Assembly (NCBI GenBank): GCA_033765305.1
Contig: JANRID010000046.1
Span: forward strand, 1-22,620
Length of the DNA stretch: 22,620 bases
Source: RDXT01 sp033765305
GTDB lineage: Bacteria > Bacteroidota > Bacteroidia > J057
Direction: 5' to 3'
Positions 1 through 8,232 of this stretch are shown here, one piece after another; the stretch's first letter is position 1; each line of letters opens with the position of its first letter. The position numbers and the translations under genes are program-made. Under the pieces are notes generated by a model. That model saw only the letters and a program-made list of their open reading frames with translations, searched no databases and was not told where the DNA came from.

Positions 1-457
1 TGAGGGGCTTGTCGTACTCGTCGATGAGCAGGACCACCTTGCGGGGCCCGCTGCCGAGGGCCTGGATCAGCTCGCGGAAGCATCCGGAAAGCCCTTCTTT
101 CTCCAGCTGCACACCATGCTCTTGCGCGGCATCCTCTACAAGCCGGAGGAGCGCTTTTTCGAGGCCGATGTCTTTGTAGCCCGAGCTGCTGAAGGAAAAA
201 TGCAGCACCGGATAGGGCTCCCAGGCGTGGGAGGCTTCGCGGTCCACCCAGAGGCCTTCGAACAGGTCGCGCCTGCCGAGGAAAAAATACTTCAGCGTGC
301 TCAGCAGCAGCGACTTGCCGAAGCGCCGCGGGCGCGAGAGGAAGAAGTATTTCCCGCTGCTGAGCAGCTCGTAGATCTGGCGGGTTTTGTCCACATAGAC
401 ATAGCCGCCGCTGCGCAGCTCGGAGAAGTCCTGGATGCCGACCGGATAGCGTCTCAT
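1..457 (-). CDS. AAA-ATPase-like/DUF1703 family protein, 5' part only
   Basis: The reading frame starts at the ATG at 457-455 and runs off the window edge, giving 152 residues. It opens with the PVGIQDFSELRSGGYVYVDKT segment typical of the PF09820 predicted AAA-ATPase family. A Walker A-like stretch RPRRFGKS follows at residues 42-49, and a Walker B stretch VVLLIDE at about 141-147, with the family's DEYDKPL continuation. Members are usually about 500 residues, with a PD-(D/E)XK nuclease-like C-terminal part (DUF1703), so roughly two thirds should lie outside the window. They are abundant and often multicopy in Bacteroidota. Their role is unknown; a link to mobile elements or defence is speculation. 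The gene diverges from the peptidase gene at 631. A -7-like box lies only about 5 nt from the ATG, which suggests a leaderless or nearly leaderless mRNA. The family call is firm; the function is not. Confidence 0.88.
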   Translation of the reverse strand, partial: MRRYPVGIQDFSELRSGGYVYVDKTRQIYELLSSGKYFFLSRPRRFGKSLLLSTLKYFFLGRRDLFEGLWVDREASHAWEPYPVLHFSFSSSGYKDIGLEKALLRLVEDAAQEHGVQLEKEGLSGCFRELIQALGSGPRKVVLLIDEYDKPL

Positions 458-461
458 GGGG

Positions 462-469
462 CTAAGATA
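462..469 (-). promoter_or_regulatory. Candidate -7 box for the AAA-ATPase-like gene
   Basis: Read on the minus strand this is TATCTTAG, a 7 of 8 match to the Bacteroidota TAnnTTTG box. It ends 4 nt before the ATG, so the transcript would be leaderless or nearly so. No clear TTG -33 element is seen at the usual distance; the region instead holds two copies of GAAATGAA (472-479 and 482-489). Confidence 0.25.
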
Positions 470-555
470 GGGAAATGAAGCGAAATGAAATGCGCTGCTC
501 TGCGCCCATTGTGCGGCCCGGATCGCTGCCTGCTGCCGGAGAATCTGCCAAATAA

Positions 556-586
556 TTCCGCAGGTGCTGCGGGATATGTAATTTTG
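556..586 (+). promoter_or_regulatory. Candidate Bacteroidota promoter of the DPP-IV gene
   Basis: TAATTTTG at 579-586 is an exact match to the TAnnTTTG -7 box. A weak -33 element (TTC at 556-558 in place of TTG) lies 20 nt upstream. The predicted start site near 593 leaves a 5' leader of about 38 nt before the ATG at 631. Confidence 0.5.
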
Positions 587-630
587 CCCTCCCGGCCTGA
601 CCGGATTCCACCCATTTCAACTGCTGCTGC

Positions 631-2817
631 ATGAACCGCATTCCCTTGCTGCTCGCCTGGCTGCTCTGCGCCGCCGCGCTCCTGCCGGCCCAGAATGGCG
701 CCATTTCCCTCGACCAGATCTGGCTTTCCGGCGAATTCCGCCCTGCATATCCCAACGGCTTCACCTGGATGGCCGATGACCGCTACTACTCCGTGATGGA
801 GGAGGGCAAAGGCATCGCCCAGTACAGCGTGGAAAAAGAGAAAAAGACCGCCGATCTGCTCGACTTCACCCAGCTCTCCGCGCCGGGCCTGGCGGCGGAT
901 GCCATCGAATCCTATGCCTTCGGCCCCGGCGAGCAGCAGGTGCTGCTCACGGCGGCGGCGGAGCCGCTCTACCGCTATTCGACCCGCGAGCTGTGCTTTG
1001 TGGCCGATCTGAAGACCCGCAGCGTGCGCGCCATCCGCCCCGGCCAGAAGGTGAGCCTCGCCGCCTTCTCTCCCGACGGATCCCGGCTTGCCTATGTATT
1101 TGAGAATAACCTCTACTATACCGACCTTGCCACCGGCGCAGAAACACAGGTGACCGCCGACGGCAAGCCGAATGCGATCATCAACGGCGCTATGGACTGG
1201 GTTTATGAAGAGGAGTTTGCCCTCAAGACCGGCTTCGCCTGGTCGCCCGACGGCAAGCGTCTGGCCTTCTACCGCTTCGACGAAAGCCGGGTGCCCGAAT
1301 TTCAGATGGCCCTCTACGGAAGCCTGTACCCGAAGGAGTACCGCTTCAAGTATCCCAAGGCCGGCGAACAGAACGCCATCGTTTCCATTCATATCTACGA
1401 CCTGGCCAGCCGCAAAACGGTGATGTGCGATGCCGGCCGGGAAACCGACCAGTACATCGCGCGCATCCGCTGGACCCCCGACGGCAGCCGCCTGGGCCTC
1501 ATGCGCCTCAACCGCCTGCAGAATCAGGCGGATGTGCTCCTGGCCGATCCGGCAAGCGGTGCCTCGCAGGTCTTCCTCACCGAGACCAGCAGCACCTATA
1601 TCAAGGAGCCCAACGAATTCACCTGGACCTTCCTGAAAGACGGCGGCCTGCTCTGGATGAGCGAGCGCAGCGGCTTCATGCATCTCTACCGCTACGGCGC
1701 CGACGGCAAGCTGAAATATCCCGTGACGGAAGGGGCTTTCGAGGTGGATGAAGTGGCCGGCATCGACGAGCCGGGCAACCGGATCTATTTTACCTCCACC
1801 GAATCTTCGCCGATGGAGCGGAAACTGTATTCCGTGACCCTTGAAGGCAAGCAGAAGACCTGCCTGACGCCGGAGGCCGGCACGCACAGCGTGGAGATGA
1901 GCAGCGCCTGCCGCTACTTCGTGTCTTCGCACAGCACGCCTTCCCAGCCGCCGGTGGCGCGCCTGTACACCGGCAGCGGCAAGCTGCTGCGGGTGCTGGA
2001 GTCGAATGAAGTCTTTGCAGCGAAAATGGCGGCCTATACGATGGGCACGCCCCGCTTTTATACCATGCCGCTGCCCGGCGGCGAGACCCTAAACGGCTGG
2101 ATGATCCGCCCGGCCGATTTCGACTCCACCCGCCGGTACCCGGTGCTGATGTTTGTCTATGGCGGTCCCGGCAGTCAGGAAGTGCTCAACATGTGGACGC
2201 TGGGCGTGGGGATGAACTATTTCTGGTTTCAGCACCTGGCACAGCAGGGCTATATCGTAGCCTGCGTGGACAACCGCGGCACGGGCGGCCGCGGCCGTGC
2301 TTTCCGCGACTGCACCTATGCCGACCTCGGCAACCTGGAAACCCAGGATCAGGTCTCCGCCGCCAAATACCTGCAGTCCCTCCCGTACGTGGATGCTGCC
2401 CGCATCGGCATCTTTGGCTGGAGCTACGGCGGATACATGACCCTGCTGGCCCTGACCAAGGGCGAAGGCGTCTTCAAAGCCGGTATTTCGGTGGCGCCGG
2501 TGACCAACTGGCGCTTCTACGACACCATCTATACCGAGCGCTACCTCAAAACGCCCCAGCTCAATCCCAGCGGCTACGACAACAATTCGCCAATTAATTT
2601 CGCTAAAAACCTCAAAGGCCATCTGCTCCTCGTGCATGGCACCGCCGACGACAACGTGCATTTCCAGAACTCGATGGAGATGGTCAGCGCGCTGGTGAAC
2701 GCCAACAAGGAATTCGATTCCTTCTTTTATCCCAACAAAAACCACGGCATCTACGGCGGCTATACCCGCTATCACCTGTTCCGCAAGATGACCGAGTTTC
2801 TGAAGGAGAACCTGTAA
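631..2817 (+). CDS. Secreted DPP-IV-type serine peptidase (S9B)
   Basis: This is a prolyl dipeptidyl peptidase that removes X-Pro (or X-Ala) dipeptides from peptide N-termini, probably in the periplasm or on the cell surface. The 728-residue length is normal for the family. A hydrophobic signal peptide covers about residues 1-20. A beta-propeller domain (DPPIV_N) follows to roughly residue 490, carrying DWVYEEEF at 189-196; E194 and E195 match the pair that binds the substrate amino terminus in human DPP4. The alpha/beta-hydrolase domain has a complete catalytic triad: Ser598 in GWSYGGY, Asp673 in HGTADDNVH and His705 in NKNHGIYGG. The gene stands alone, with its own promoter-like sequence upstream and a strong hairpin downstream, so it is probably monocistronic. 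The specificity call is by motif; a related S9 dipeptidase activity cannot be excluded, but the EEE motif makes DPP-IV type most likely. Confidence 0.95.
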   Translation: MNRIPLLLAWLLCAAALLPAQNGAISLDQIWLSGEFRPAYPNGFTWMADDRYYSVMEEGKGIAQYSVEKEKKTADLLDFTQLSAPGLAADAIESYAFGPGEQQVLLTAAAEPLYRYSTRELCFVADLKTRSVRAIRPGQKVSLAAFSPDGSRLAYVFENNLYYTDLATGAETQVTADGKPNAIINGAMDWVYEEEFALKTGFAWSPDGKRLAFYRFDESRVPEFQMALYGSLYPKEYRFKYPKAGEQNAIVSIHIYDLASRKTVMCDAGRETDQYIARIRWTPDGSRLGLMRLNRLQNQADVLLADPASGASQVFLTETSSTYIKEPNEFTWTFLKDGGLLWMSERSGFMHLYRYGADGKLKYPVTEGAFEVDEVAGIDEPGNRIYFTSTESSPMERKLYSVTLEGKQKTCLTPEAGTHSVEMSSACRYFVSSHSTPSQPPVARLYTGSGKLLRVLESNEVFAAKMAAYTMGTPRFYTMPLPGGETLNGWMIRPADFDSTRRYPVLMFVYGGPGSQEVLNMWTLGVGMNYFWFQHLAQQGYIVACVDNRGTGGRGRAFRDCTYADLGNLETQDQVSAAKYLQSLPYVDAARIGIFGWSYGGYMTLLALTKGEGVFKAGISVAPVTNWRFYDTIYTERYLKTPQLNPSGYDNNSPINFAKNLKGHLLLVHGTADDNVHFQNSMEMVSALVNANKEFDSFFYPNKNHGIYGGYTRYHLFRKMTEFLKENL

Positions 2818-2837
2818 GGAGCCTCCGGCAGGTTCGG

Positions 2838-2875
2838 GCAAGATCCCGGCTGCGGCTGCGCAGCCGGGATCTTGC
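2838..2875. terminator. Perfect 17-bp hairpin after the DPP-IV gene
   Basis: The arms at 2838-2854 and 2859-2875 are perfect reverse complements (left arm GCAAGATCCCGGCTGCG) around a GCTG loop. It begins 20 nt after the stop codon. No T-run follows on the plus strand, and there is none on the minus strand either, so it may be a transcript-end stabiliser, a weak terminator or a barrier before the GH5 gene rather than a classical intrinsic terminator. Confidence 0.6.
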
Positions 2876-2966
2876 ATTCCCGGCCCGGGGGCAGCAGAAA
2901 TTCCGGCGAATTCCTGTATTTTCCGGCGCAGGATCGCTGCAAGATCAGCCAACTCACCGAATCCGT

Positions 2967-4265
2967 ATGCGCCGCTTTCTTCTTGTCTTTGGTTATCTGC
3001 TGAGTATGAGCACACTCGTATCCGGGCAGGATGCGTTCATCCGCGTTTCCGGCCGTCAGTTTCTCCGAAACGGCCAGCCCTATTACTTCATGGGGACCAA
3101 TTTCTGGTACGGGATCAACCTGGCTGCTTCCGGCGCTGCCGGCGACCGGGACCGTCTGATCCGCGAGCTGGACCGCCTGCAGGAGATGGGGGTCAGCAAC
3201 CTGCGCATCGTAGCCGGCAGCGAGGGCCCCGACAGCGAACCCTGGCGGATGTCGCCCGCCCTCCAGCCTGAAAAAGGCCGCTACAATCCCAATCTGCTCG
3301 ACGGGCTGGACTTCCTGCTGAGCGAGATGGGAAAACGCGGCATGTATGCCGTGGTGTGCCTCAACAATTTCTGGCCCTGGTCCGGCGGAATGGCGCAGTA
3401 CCTGGTCTGGGAAACCGGCGGGCGCATTCCCTACCCGCCGCCGGCCGAAGGCGGCGACTGGGGCACCTATCAGGAGTTTACGACCGGGTTTTACCGCAAC
3501 GAAGCGGCGATGGAAGCCTTCGACGCCCACATCCGCCTCCTGATCGGGCGGCAGAACCCGTACACGGGCCGCACCTACCGCGACGAGCCCGCGATCATGG
3601 CCTGGGAACTGGCCAATGAGCCCCGCGCCGTGCAGGAATACGAGGCCTACGCCGCCTGGATCGGGCGCTGCGCCTCCCTGATCAAAACCCTCGACCCCAA
3701 TCACCTCGTCACCATCGGCAGCGAAGGCCGCACCAGCACCAAATACGCGGGCACGCAGTTCAAGAAGGACCACAAAATTCCCGGCATCGACTACAGCACC
3801 ATCCACATCTGGGTGCAGAACTGGGAATGGTTCGACCCCAACCGCGCCCAGGAAACGTACGAGGATGCGGTGAAGAAGGCAATCAAGTACCTCAAATGGC
3901 ACCTCAAGCAGTCGGAGGCGCTGGATATGCCGATGGTGCTGGAGGAATTCGGCATTGGCCGGGATCTCGACAGCTACGACCCGGCTGCCGGCACGCGCGT
4001 GCGCGACGGGTACTACGAGATCATGTTCAGCGAGGTGCACCGGCTGGCCGCAGCCGGGCGCGGCGTTGCGGGCGTAAATTTCTGGGCCTGGGGCGGCGAA
4101 GGCCGCCCGCGTGCGCCCAAGGCGGTCTGGCAGCCCGGCGACGACTTCACCGGCGATCCTCCGCACGAGTACCAGGGCTGGTATTCCATTTATGACCGGG
4201 ATGCCTCGACCATCGAGGTGATCCGGCGGTATGCACAGCTCCTCAGCGCCCTGCCGGCGCGCTGA
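2967..4265 (+). CDS. Secreted GH5 endo-beta-1,4-mannanase
   Basis: This is a glycoside hydrolase family 5 enzyme, best fitting subfamily 7 (endo-beta-mannanases), which cut internal bonds of mannan or glucomannan. The 432 residues begin with a signal peptide (about 1-20, ending ...LVSGQ) and then form a single TIM barrel with no carbohydrate-binding module visible. The acid/base is Glu218 in WELANEP, and the nucleophile is Glu327 in VLEEFG. The conserved opening FLRNGQPYYFMGTNFWYG and the LRIVAGSEG strand also fit mannanases. It is preceded by the hairpin at 2838 and followed by the two small lipoprotein genes on the same strand. There is no SusC/SusD pair nearby, so it is not part of a standard utilisation locus within this window. 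The exact substrate is inferred from family resemblance only. Confidence 0.9.
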   Translation: MRRFLLVFGYLLSMSTLVSGQDAFIRVSGRQFLRNGQPYYFMGTNFWYGINLAASGAAGDRDRLIRELDRLQEMGVSNLRIVAGSEGPDSEPWRMSPALQPEKGRYNPNLLDGLDFLLSEMGKRGMYAVVCLNNFWPWSGGMAQYLVWETGGRIPYPPPAEGGDWGTYQEFTTGFYRNEAAMEAFDAHIRLLIGRQNPYTGRTYRDEPAIMAWELANEPRAVQEYEAYAAWIGRCASLIKTLDPNHLVTIGSEGRTSTKYAGTQFKKDHKIPGIDYSTIHIWVQNWEWFDPNRAQETYEDAVKKAIKYLKWHLKQSEALDMPMVLEEFGIGRDLDSYDPAAGTRVRDGYYEIMFSEVHRLAAAGRGVAGVNFWAWGGEGRPRAPKAVWQPGDDFTGDPPHEYQGWYSIYDRDASTIEVIRRYAQLLSALPAR

Positions 4266-4363
4266 GCAAGTCGGGGTTTTCCCTGAATTTTCATTCCGGT
4301 GGAGTTCCCTGAAGGAAACGGGATAAACAGGTGCGTCTTTTGACGTACCTAATCCCATGTCCA

Positions 4364-4600
4364 ATGAAATCTGCCAATTTCCGTTCCGTGCTTCTGCCGG
4401 TGCTTCTCCTGAGCGCCGGGATGCCCGGCTGCAAGCTCCTCAATCCGGACTCGCAGGCGGAGAATTGCTACGCCTGCGCGCAGCACTCGCGCGAAACCGG
4501 CGCCCAGCTGCGTTCCGAGGAGGTATGCGGCGACACGGCCGCTGAGATCTGGCAGACTGAACATACAACGCCCGAACGCTATGCCGTCTGCTCGCGCTGA
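4364..4600 (+). CDS. Small Cys-containing putative lipoprotein
   Basis: The product has 78 residues from the ATG at 4364; an in-frame GTG at 4331 exists, but its extension would spoil the signal peptide. The N-terminus (MKSANFRSVLLPVLLLSAG) is a hydrophobic signal ending at a relaxed lipobox MPGC, so the mature protein would start at Cys23 and be anchored in the envelope. The mature part has four further Cys residues in the pattern CYAC...VCG...VC, which could form two disulphides. Small lipoproteins with a Y-x-C, then VCG, then Y-x-V-x-C pattern occur in Bacteroidota without known function. The 3' end overlaps the next gene by 20 nt, suggesting coupled translation. I do not recognise a named family. 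Confidence 0.6.
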   Translation: MKSANFRSVLLPVLLLSAGMPGCKLLNPDSQAENCYACAQHSRETGAQLRSEEVCGDTAAEIWQTEHTTPERYAVCSR

Positions 4601-5237
4601 TGCCGCGCCGCTCCTGGCCCTGCTGCTCCTGATCCAGTCCTGCATGCCGTCTCCGCAGCCGCCTTCCAGCGCGGATCCATCATCCGCGGCGCAGCCCGCA
4701 GCTCCTGCGGAGCATACACAAGTGCCTGTCCGGCAGGTGCAGATCAACGGCCGCCCGCTGCCGGCCGCAGAACTCGCTGCGCTGGAGCAGCAGTATCAGG
4801 TGCAGATCCGCGATGGCGCATACTGGTATGACCCCGCCTGCGGTGCCTGGGGAATCATGGGCTCGCATGCGCTCGGCGTTATCCAGCCCGGGCTCCGGAT
4901 CGGCGGACCGCTGGACCCCGGATGCTCCCAGGGCAATACGGGCGTATTCATCAACGGACGCCACCTGAACCAGATGGATGTGCAGATCCTCCAGACCATT
5001 ACCCCGGTGTATCAGGGGCGCTGGTGGCTGGATGCAGCCGGCAATTTCGGCACGGAAGGCAATCCCTATCCGATCGGCAATCTGGCTGTCATGGCCCGCC
5101 AGCGCCAGGGCGGCTCCTACTACGCCAAAGACGGAACCTACTTCGGCAGCGACGGCAATTTCTCCTACTTCTCCTTCCGGAATTCAGACGGTTCCTCCGG
5201 AGGCGTCACCATCCTGGATGGCCAGGTCGTGTATTAA
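4581..5237 (+). CDS. Putative lipoprotein of an uncharacterised WYD/GxWG family
   Basis: The product has 218 residues. The N-terminus is a leucine-rich signal ending at a lipobox LIQSC (Cys21), followed by a Pro/Ser/Ala-rich linker to about residue 50. The globular part contains GAYWYDPACGAWG, then GLRIGGPLDPGCSQGNTGVFINGRHL, then GRWWLDAAGNFGTEGNPYPIGNLA. These Gly/aromatic motifs recur, as I recall, in unannotated secreted proteins of diverse bacteria. The tail is rich in Tyr, Phe, Ser and Gly (YYAKDGTYFGSDGNFSYFSF). No enzyme motif is evident. It starts inside the preceding lipoprotein gene and ends just before a terminator hairpin, so the two genes probably form one transcription unit. 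Coding status is well supported by the signal peptide and motif pattern; function is unknown. Confidence 0.75.
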   Translation: MPSARADAAPLLALLLLIQSCMPSPQPPSSADPSSAAQPAAPAEHTQVPVRQVQINGRPLPAAELAALEQQYQVQIRDGAYWYDPACGAWGIMGSHALGVIQPGLRIGGPLDPGCSQGNTGVFINGRHLNQMDVQILQTITPVYQGRWWLDAAGNFGTEGNPYPIGNLAVMARQRQGGSYYAKDGTYFGSDGNFSYFSFRNSDGSSGGVTILDGQVVY

Positions 5238-5268
5238 GGATTGTTTTCAATTCCTAATCCAACCAGTA

Positions 5269-5294
5269 CCCGGGCCCTGAAGGCCCGGGCTTTA
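5269..5294 (+). terminator. Intrinsic terminator-like hairpin
   Basis: A perfect 8-bp stem (CCCGGGCC at 5269-5276, GGCCCGGG at 5282-5289) with a 5-nt loop is followed by a short TTT. It lies 31 nt after the lipoprotein stop, in the gap between convergent genes. Confidence 0.65.
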
Positions 5295-5315
5295 TGCGTT
5301 GCGGACGGCCGGCGG

Positions 5316-7052
5316 TCAGAAGGGGAAGAAGACCGGAAGCAACGATACGACCACGATGCTGTATACGATGGTGAGACCCAAGCCGGTCTTGAAGTAGTCG
5401 CCGAAGCTGTATTTCCCCAGGCTGTAGACCATCGTATTGGTCTGGTACCCGATCGGAGTCAGGAAGCTGGCGCTGGCGGCGTAGGCAATGCCCATGATAA
5501 ACGGAGTAGGGCTCACGCCCAGCTGCGTGGCTGTGGACAGGGCGATGGGAAACATCAGGGCGGCGGCGGCGTTGTTCGTCACGACTTCCGTCACCAGCAC
5601 CGTCGCAATGTACACGCCGATCAGGGCCATCATGGGAGATGCTGCCCCGCCTACGAGGTCGATGATGCCTTTGCCGAGCAGGTCGGCCACCCCGTATTTC
5701 GCCAGCACATCCGAGATGCCCAGCGATGCGCCGATCATGAGGAACAGCCCCAGGTTGAGGTTGTTGCGCAGCTGCTTCAGCTTCAGGTAGCCCAGGCCCC
5801 AGTACGCGAAGATAAGCAGGATCATGGCCTGGAGCAGCGAGATCAGCTCGGTAGCCGAGGCCAGAATGCCGGCCATAAAGAGGATCACCGCCGTAATGCT
5901 TTCCTTGCGGTTCAGATTGTCTACTGTTTCGACCGGATTGATGAAGATGAAGTTGCGGCGCAGGTTTTCGTGCTTTTCAAATTCCTTGCCCACGGCGAGC
6001 ACCAGATTGTCGCCGGCCTCCATCTCGATCTCGCCGATTTTGCCGGAGAGCTTTTCGTCGCCCCGGCGCACGGCCACGACTGCTGCGTCGAAGCGGGTGC
6101 GGAACTGGGCATCCTTGATTTTTTCGCCGATAATCGGGGCGGTATGGCGGATCACGACCTCCTGGAGGTTGGATTTGACCAGATCATCCGCCTGATCCAG
6201 CACCGTCAGCCCGTCGAATTTCCGCAGTTCCTGTATCTGGGTGATGTCTCCGGTAAAGACCAGCGTATCGCCGGCTTCGATGAGTTCATCCGGCATGACG
6301 GGCGAAATCAGGCGCTCGTCCCGGATGATTTCAGCCAGAAAGAGATTGTCCATCTGGCGGAGCCCGTTTGCCTTCACCGTTTTGCCGATCAGCGGCGAGG
6401 CCTGTGTCACAATGGCTTCGAGGAAGTAATTGCCATTTTCAGAAGGCGATACATCCACACCATTGTCAGGGAGAATCCGCGAAGCCGCGAAGACAAGAAA
6501 CGCGATCCCGAATACCGCCAGCGGCAGGCCGATGTAGATAAAGTCGTAGTACTGAATCGGGGGAAGTCCGGCTTTGATGGCAAAGCTGTTGACAATCAAA
6601 TTAGTAGAAGTTCCGATCAGGGTCAGAACTCCGCCCATGATGGCAGCGAAGGACAGCGGGATGAGAAATTTGGAGGGGGCAAAGTAACGGTTGGTTTTCA
6701 CCACCCCCATCATGGATGCGACCACCGCTGTGTTGTTCAGGTGGGAGGACAGCAGCACCGAGAAGGTGGCCAGCCGGAACATCGATTTTTTAAGGGAACC
6801 TTTTTTGAAGATTTTCCGCGAAATCCACGGAAGAAAATAACTTTTCTCTACGACCCCCGACACATGCAGCAGCAGGATCAGGGCGATCAGGGTTTCATTG
6901 GCGAAGGCATTGAGCATCTCTTTCGCAGGCAGAAACCCTGCAAACATGTAGATCAGCAAGGCTACGACGAAGACCAGGGCCGGGTCCAGCTTGTTCCAGA
7001 TCAGCATGCCGATCAGGCCAGCCAGTACCGCGAGAATCACAATTAACTCCAT
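5316..7052 (-). CDS. SLC13/DASS-family permease with two TrkA-C domains
   Basis: This inner-membrane transporter is probably a Na+-coupled anion (dicarboxylate or sulfate) symporter. The 578 residues contain hydrophobic segments at about 1-195, a soluble insert at about 205-375, and hydrophobic segments again to the end. The insert carries two RCK_C/TrkA-C-like units (about 208-290 and 295-375), as in many bacterial SLC13 permeases. Both family signature pairs are present: SHLNNTAVV (103-111) with IGTSTNLIV (146-154), and VTNNAAAA (491-498) with TPIGYQTNTMV (532-542). These form the two inverted-repeat halves that bind Na+ and substrate. The gene has an exact TAnnTTTG box just upstream and follows the lactonase gene and its terminator, so it is probably transcribed alone. 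The substrate cannot be read from the sequence. Confidence 0.93.
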   Translation of the reverse strand: MELIVILAVLAGLIGMLIWNKLDPALVFVVALLIYMFAGFLPAKEMLNAFANETLIALILLLHVSGVVEKSYFLPWISRKIFKKGSLKKSMFRLATFSVLLSSHLNNTAVVASMMGVVKTNRYFAPSKFLIPLSFAAIMGGVLTLIGTSTNLIVNSFAIKAGLPPIQYYDFIYIGLPLAVFGIAFLVFAASRILPDNGVDVSPSENGNYFLEAIVTQASPLIGKTVKANGLRQMDNLFLAEIIRDERLISPVMPDELIEAGDTLVFTGDITQIQELRKFDGLTVLDQADDLVKSNLQEVVIRHTAPIIGEKIKDAQFRTRFDAAVVAVRRGDEKLSGKIGEIEMEAGDNLVLAVGKEFEKHENLRRNFIFINPVETVDNLNRKESITAVILFMAGILASATELISLLQAMILLIFAYWGLGYLKLKQLRNNLNLGLFLMIGASLGISDVLAKYGVADLLGKGIIDLVGGAASPMMALIGVYIATVLVTEVVTNNAAAALMFPIALSTATQLGVSPTPFIMGIAYAASASFLTPIGYQTNTMVYSLGKYSFGDYFKTGLGLTIVYSIVVVSLLPVFFPF

Positions 7053-7073
7053 TGGACAAGTAGATTAACAGGA

Positions 7074-7081
7074 CAAATATA
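7074..7081 (-). promoter_or_regulatory. -7 box of the SLC13 permease gene
   Basis: Read on the minus strand this is TATATTTG, an exact TAnnTTTG match, about 21 nt before the ATG. No TTG is seen at the usual -33 distance. Confidence 0.4.
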
Positions 7082-7133
7082 CGCCCGAAATCTGCCGTTC
7101 CTGCCCCGGTCGCCGGGCCATTTGCACCAGTGG

Positions 7134-7173
7134 CGAAACAAAATGCGCACAGATCCTGCCGGACCTGTGCGCA
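7134..7173 (-). terminator. Intrinsic terminator of the lactonase gene
   Basis: The arms TGCGCACAG (7144-7152) and CTGTGCGCA (7165-7173) pair perfectly around a 12-nt loop. On the minus strand the stem is followed by the T-rich run ATTTTGTTT. It sits 18 nt after the lactonase stop and separates that gene from the permease. Confidence 0.75.
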
Positions 7174-7191
7174 CCCGCCCAATCGGGCTGC

Positions 7192-8205
7192 TCAGCGGAG
7201 CCTGATCCGCATGAGATACATATGCGCGGTCATATAGAGGTAGCCGCCGCCGAAGCCGCAGTTGGCGGTGGCCTGGCCGGTGCGGATGATGCCCAGGGCC
7301 TTGCCTTCGGGCGAGATCACGTGCACGCCGCCGGGGCCGGTCGCGAAGAGGGTGCCGGAAGGATGCACCTTCAGGCCGTCGGGCAGGCCCTTGTTGTCGC
7401 TGCCGGTGAAGGAAGTAGCGTCGTAGAAAAGGCGGCTGCCCGTGATGCTGCCGTCCGGGCCCAGCGCATAGGCGAGGATCCAGGCACGTTCGGGGTCGGA
7501 GACGGCCACATAGAGCGTGCGCTCGTCGGGCGAGAGAGCGATGCCGTTGGGCTTGGTCAGGGAATCCACGAGGAGGCTCACTGTGCCATCCGGCGCCAGG
7601 CGGTACACGCCCTGAAAAGGCAGTTCACGGTTGACGGTATCATCGGGGCCGAGCGGCAGGCCGTAGGGCGGGTCGGTAAAGTAGAGGTTGCCGGCCCGGT
7701 CGTAGCAGGCGTCGTTGGGGGAATTGAAGCGCTTGCCGCCGTAGCTGCCGGTCAGGGTCACATACCGTTCTTCAGGCGCACCGAGGGGCGCGTCCATGTA
7801 GGCCACGCGGCGGTCGCCGTGCTGGCAGAGCACGAGGCGGCCCTGGGCATCGAGCAGGAGGCCGTTGGCGCCTTCGCCCGGCGTAGCGGGATCGCCGGTG
7901 TAGCCCGAAGGCATCAGGTATTCCACATCGCCGCCGTCCTCGGTCCATTTGAGGATGCGGTTTTCGGGCACATCGGAGAAGATCAGGAAGGAGCCTGATT
8001 CAATCCAGAGCGGCCCTTCGCTCCAGGAGAAGCTGTCGGCGAGCACTTCGATCTTCGCGCCGGGGGCGATGAAGGCATCGAGGCCCGGATCGAGCCGTTC
8101 GACGGAGCCGGTGGTGGGGTAGCGCACAGACTGGCTGGCAGGCGGGGGCGGGTTGCAGGCGGCGAGCGCCGCAGCGAGCAGAAGAAAGGGCAGCAGGATA
8201 CGCAT
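7192..8205 (-). CDS. SMP-30/gluconolactonase-like lipoprotein
   Basis: This is a six-bladed beta-propeller of the SMP-30/LRE family, whose members hydrolyse sugar lactones with a divalent metal. The 337 residues start with a lipoprotein signal whose lipobox (ALAAC) puts the lipidated Cys at 17. Likely metal ligands are Glu63 in WSEGPLW, Asn220 in KPNGIALS and Asp276 in LPDGLKV. Asn164 in NSPND matches the substrate-side Asn of SMP-30. Repeated blade motifs include DERTLYV. The location is periplasmic or outer-membrane attached. The SLC13 permease gene lies downstream on the same strand but beyond a terminator, so a joint pathway (lactone opened outside, acid imported) is only a suggestion. 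Lactonase activity is inferred; the physiological lactone is unknown. Confidence 0.9.
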   Translation of the reverse strand: MRILLPFLLLAAALAACNPPPPASQSVRYPTTGSVERLDPGLDAFIAPGAKIEVLADSFSWSEGPLWIESGSFLIFSDVPENRILKWTEDGGDVEYLMPSGYTGDPATPGEGANGLLLDAQGRLVLCQHGDRRVAYMDAPLGAPEERYVTLTGSYGGKRFNSPNDACYDRAGNLYFTDPPYGLPLGPDDTVNRELPFQGVYRLAPDGTVSLLVDSLTKPNGIALSPDERTLYVAVSDPERAWILAYALGPDGSITGSRLFYDATSFTGSDNKGLPDGLKVHPSGTLFATGPGGVHVISPEGKALGIIRTGQATANCGFGGGYLYMTAHMYLMRIRLR

Positions 8206-8232
8206 AGCAGTAGCAGGTAGGAGAAACCGGGG

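Noticed and set aside
454..1932. 492-residue minus-strand frame opposite the DPP-IV gene
   Set aside because: It lies antisense to a peptidase with an intact triad, shows no domain motif, and has the His/Ala/Gly/Arg-rich composition of GC-rich shadow frames.
2772..4364. 530-residue minus-strand frame opposite the GH5 gene
   Set aside because: The plus strand carries a complete GH5 enzyme with both catalytic Glu residues; the antisense product has no recognisable motif.
5241..7046. 601-residue plus-strand frame opposite the SLC13 permease
   Set aside because: The composition (Asp, Gln, His, Arg rich, no hydrophobic core) is that of an antisense shadow of membrane-protein codons.
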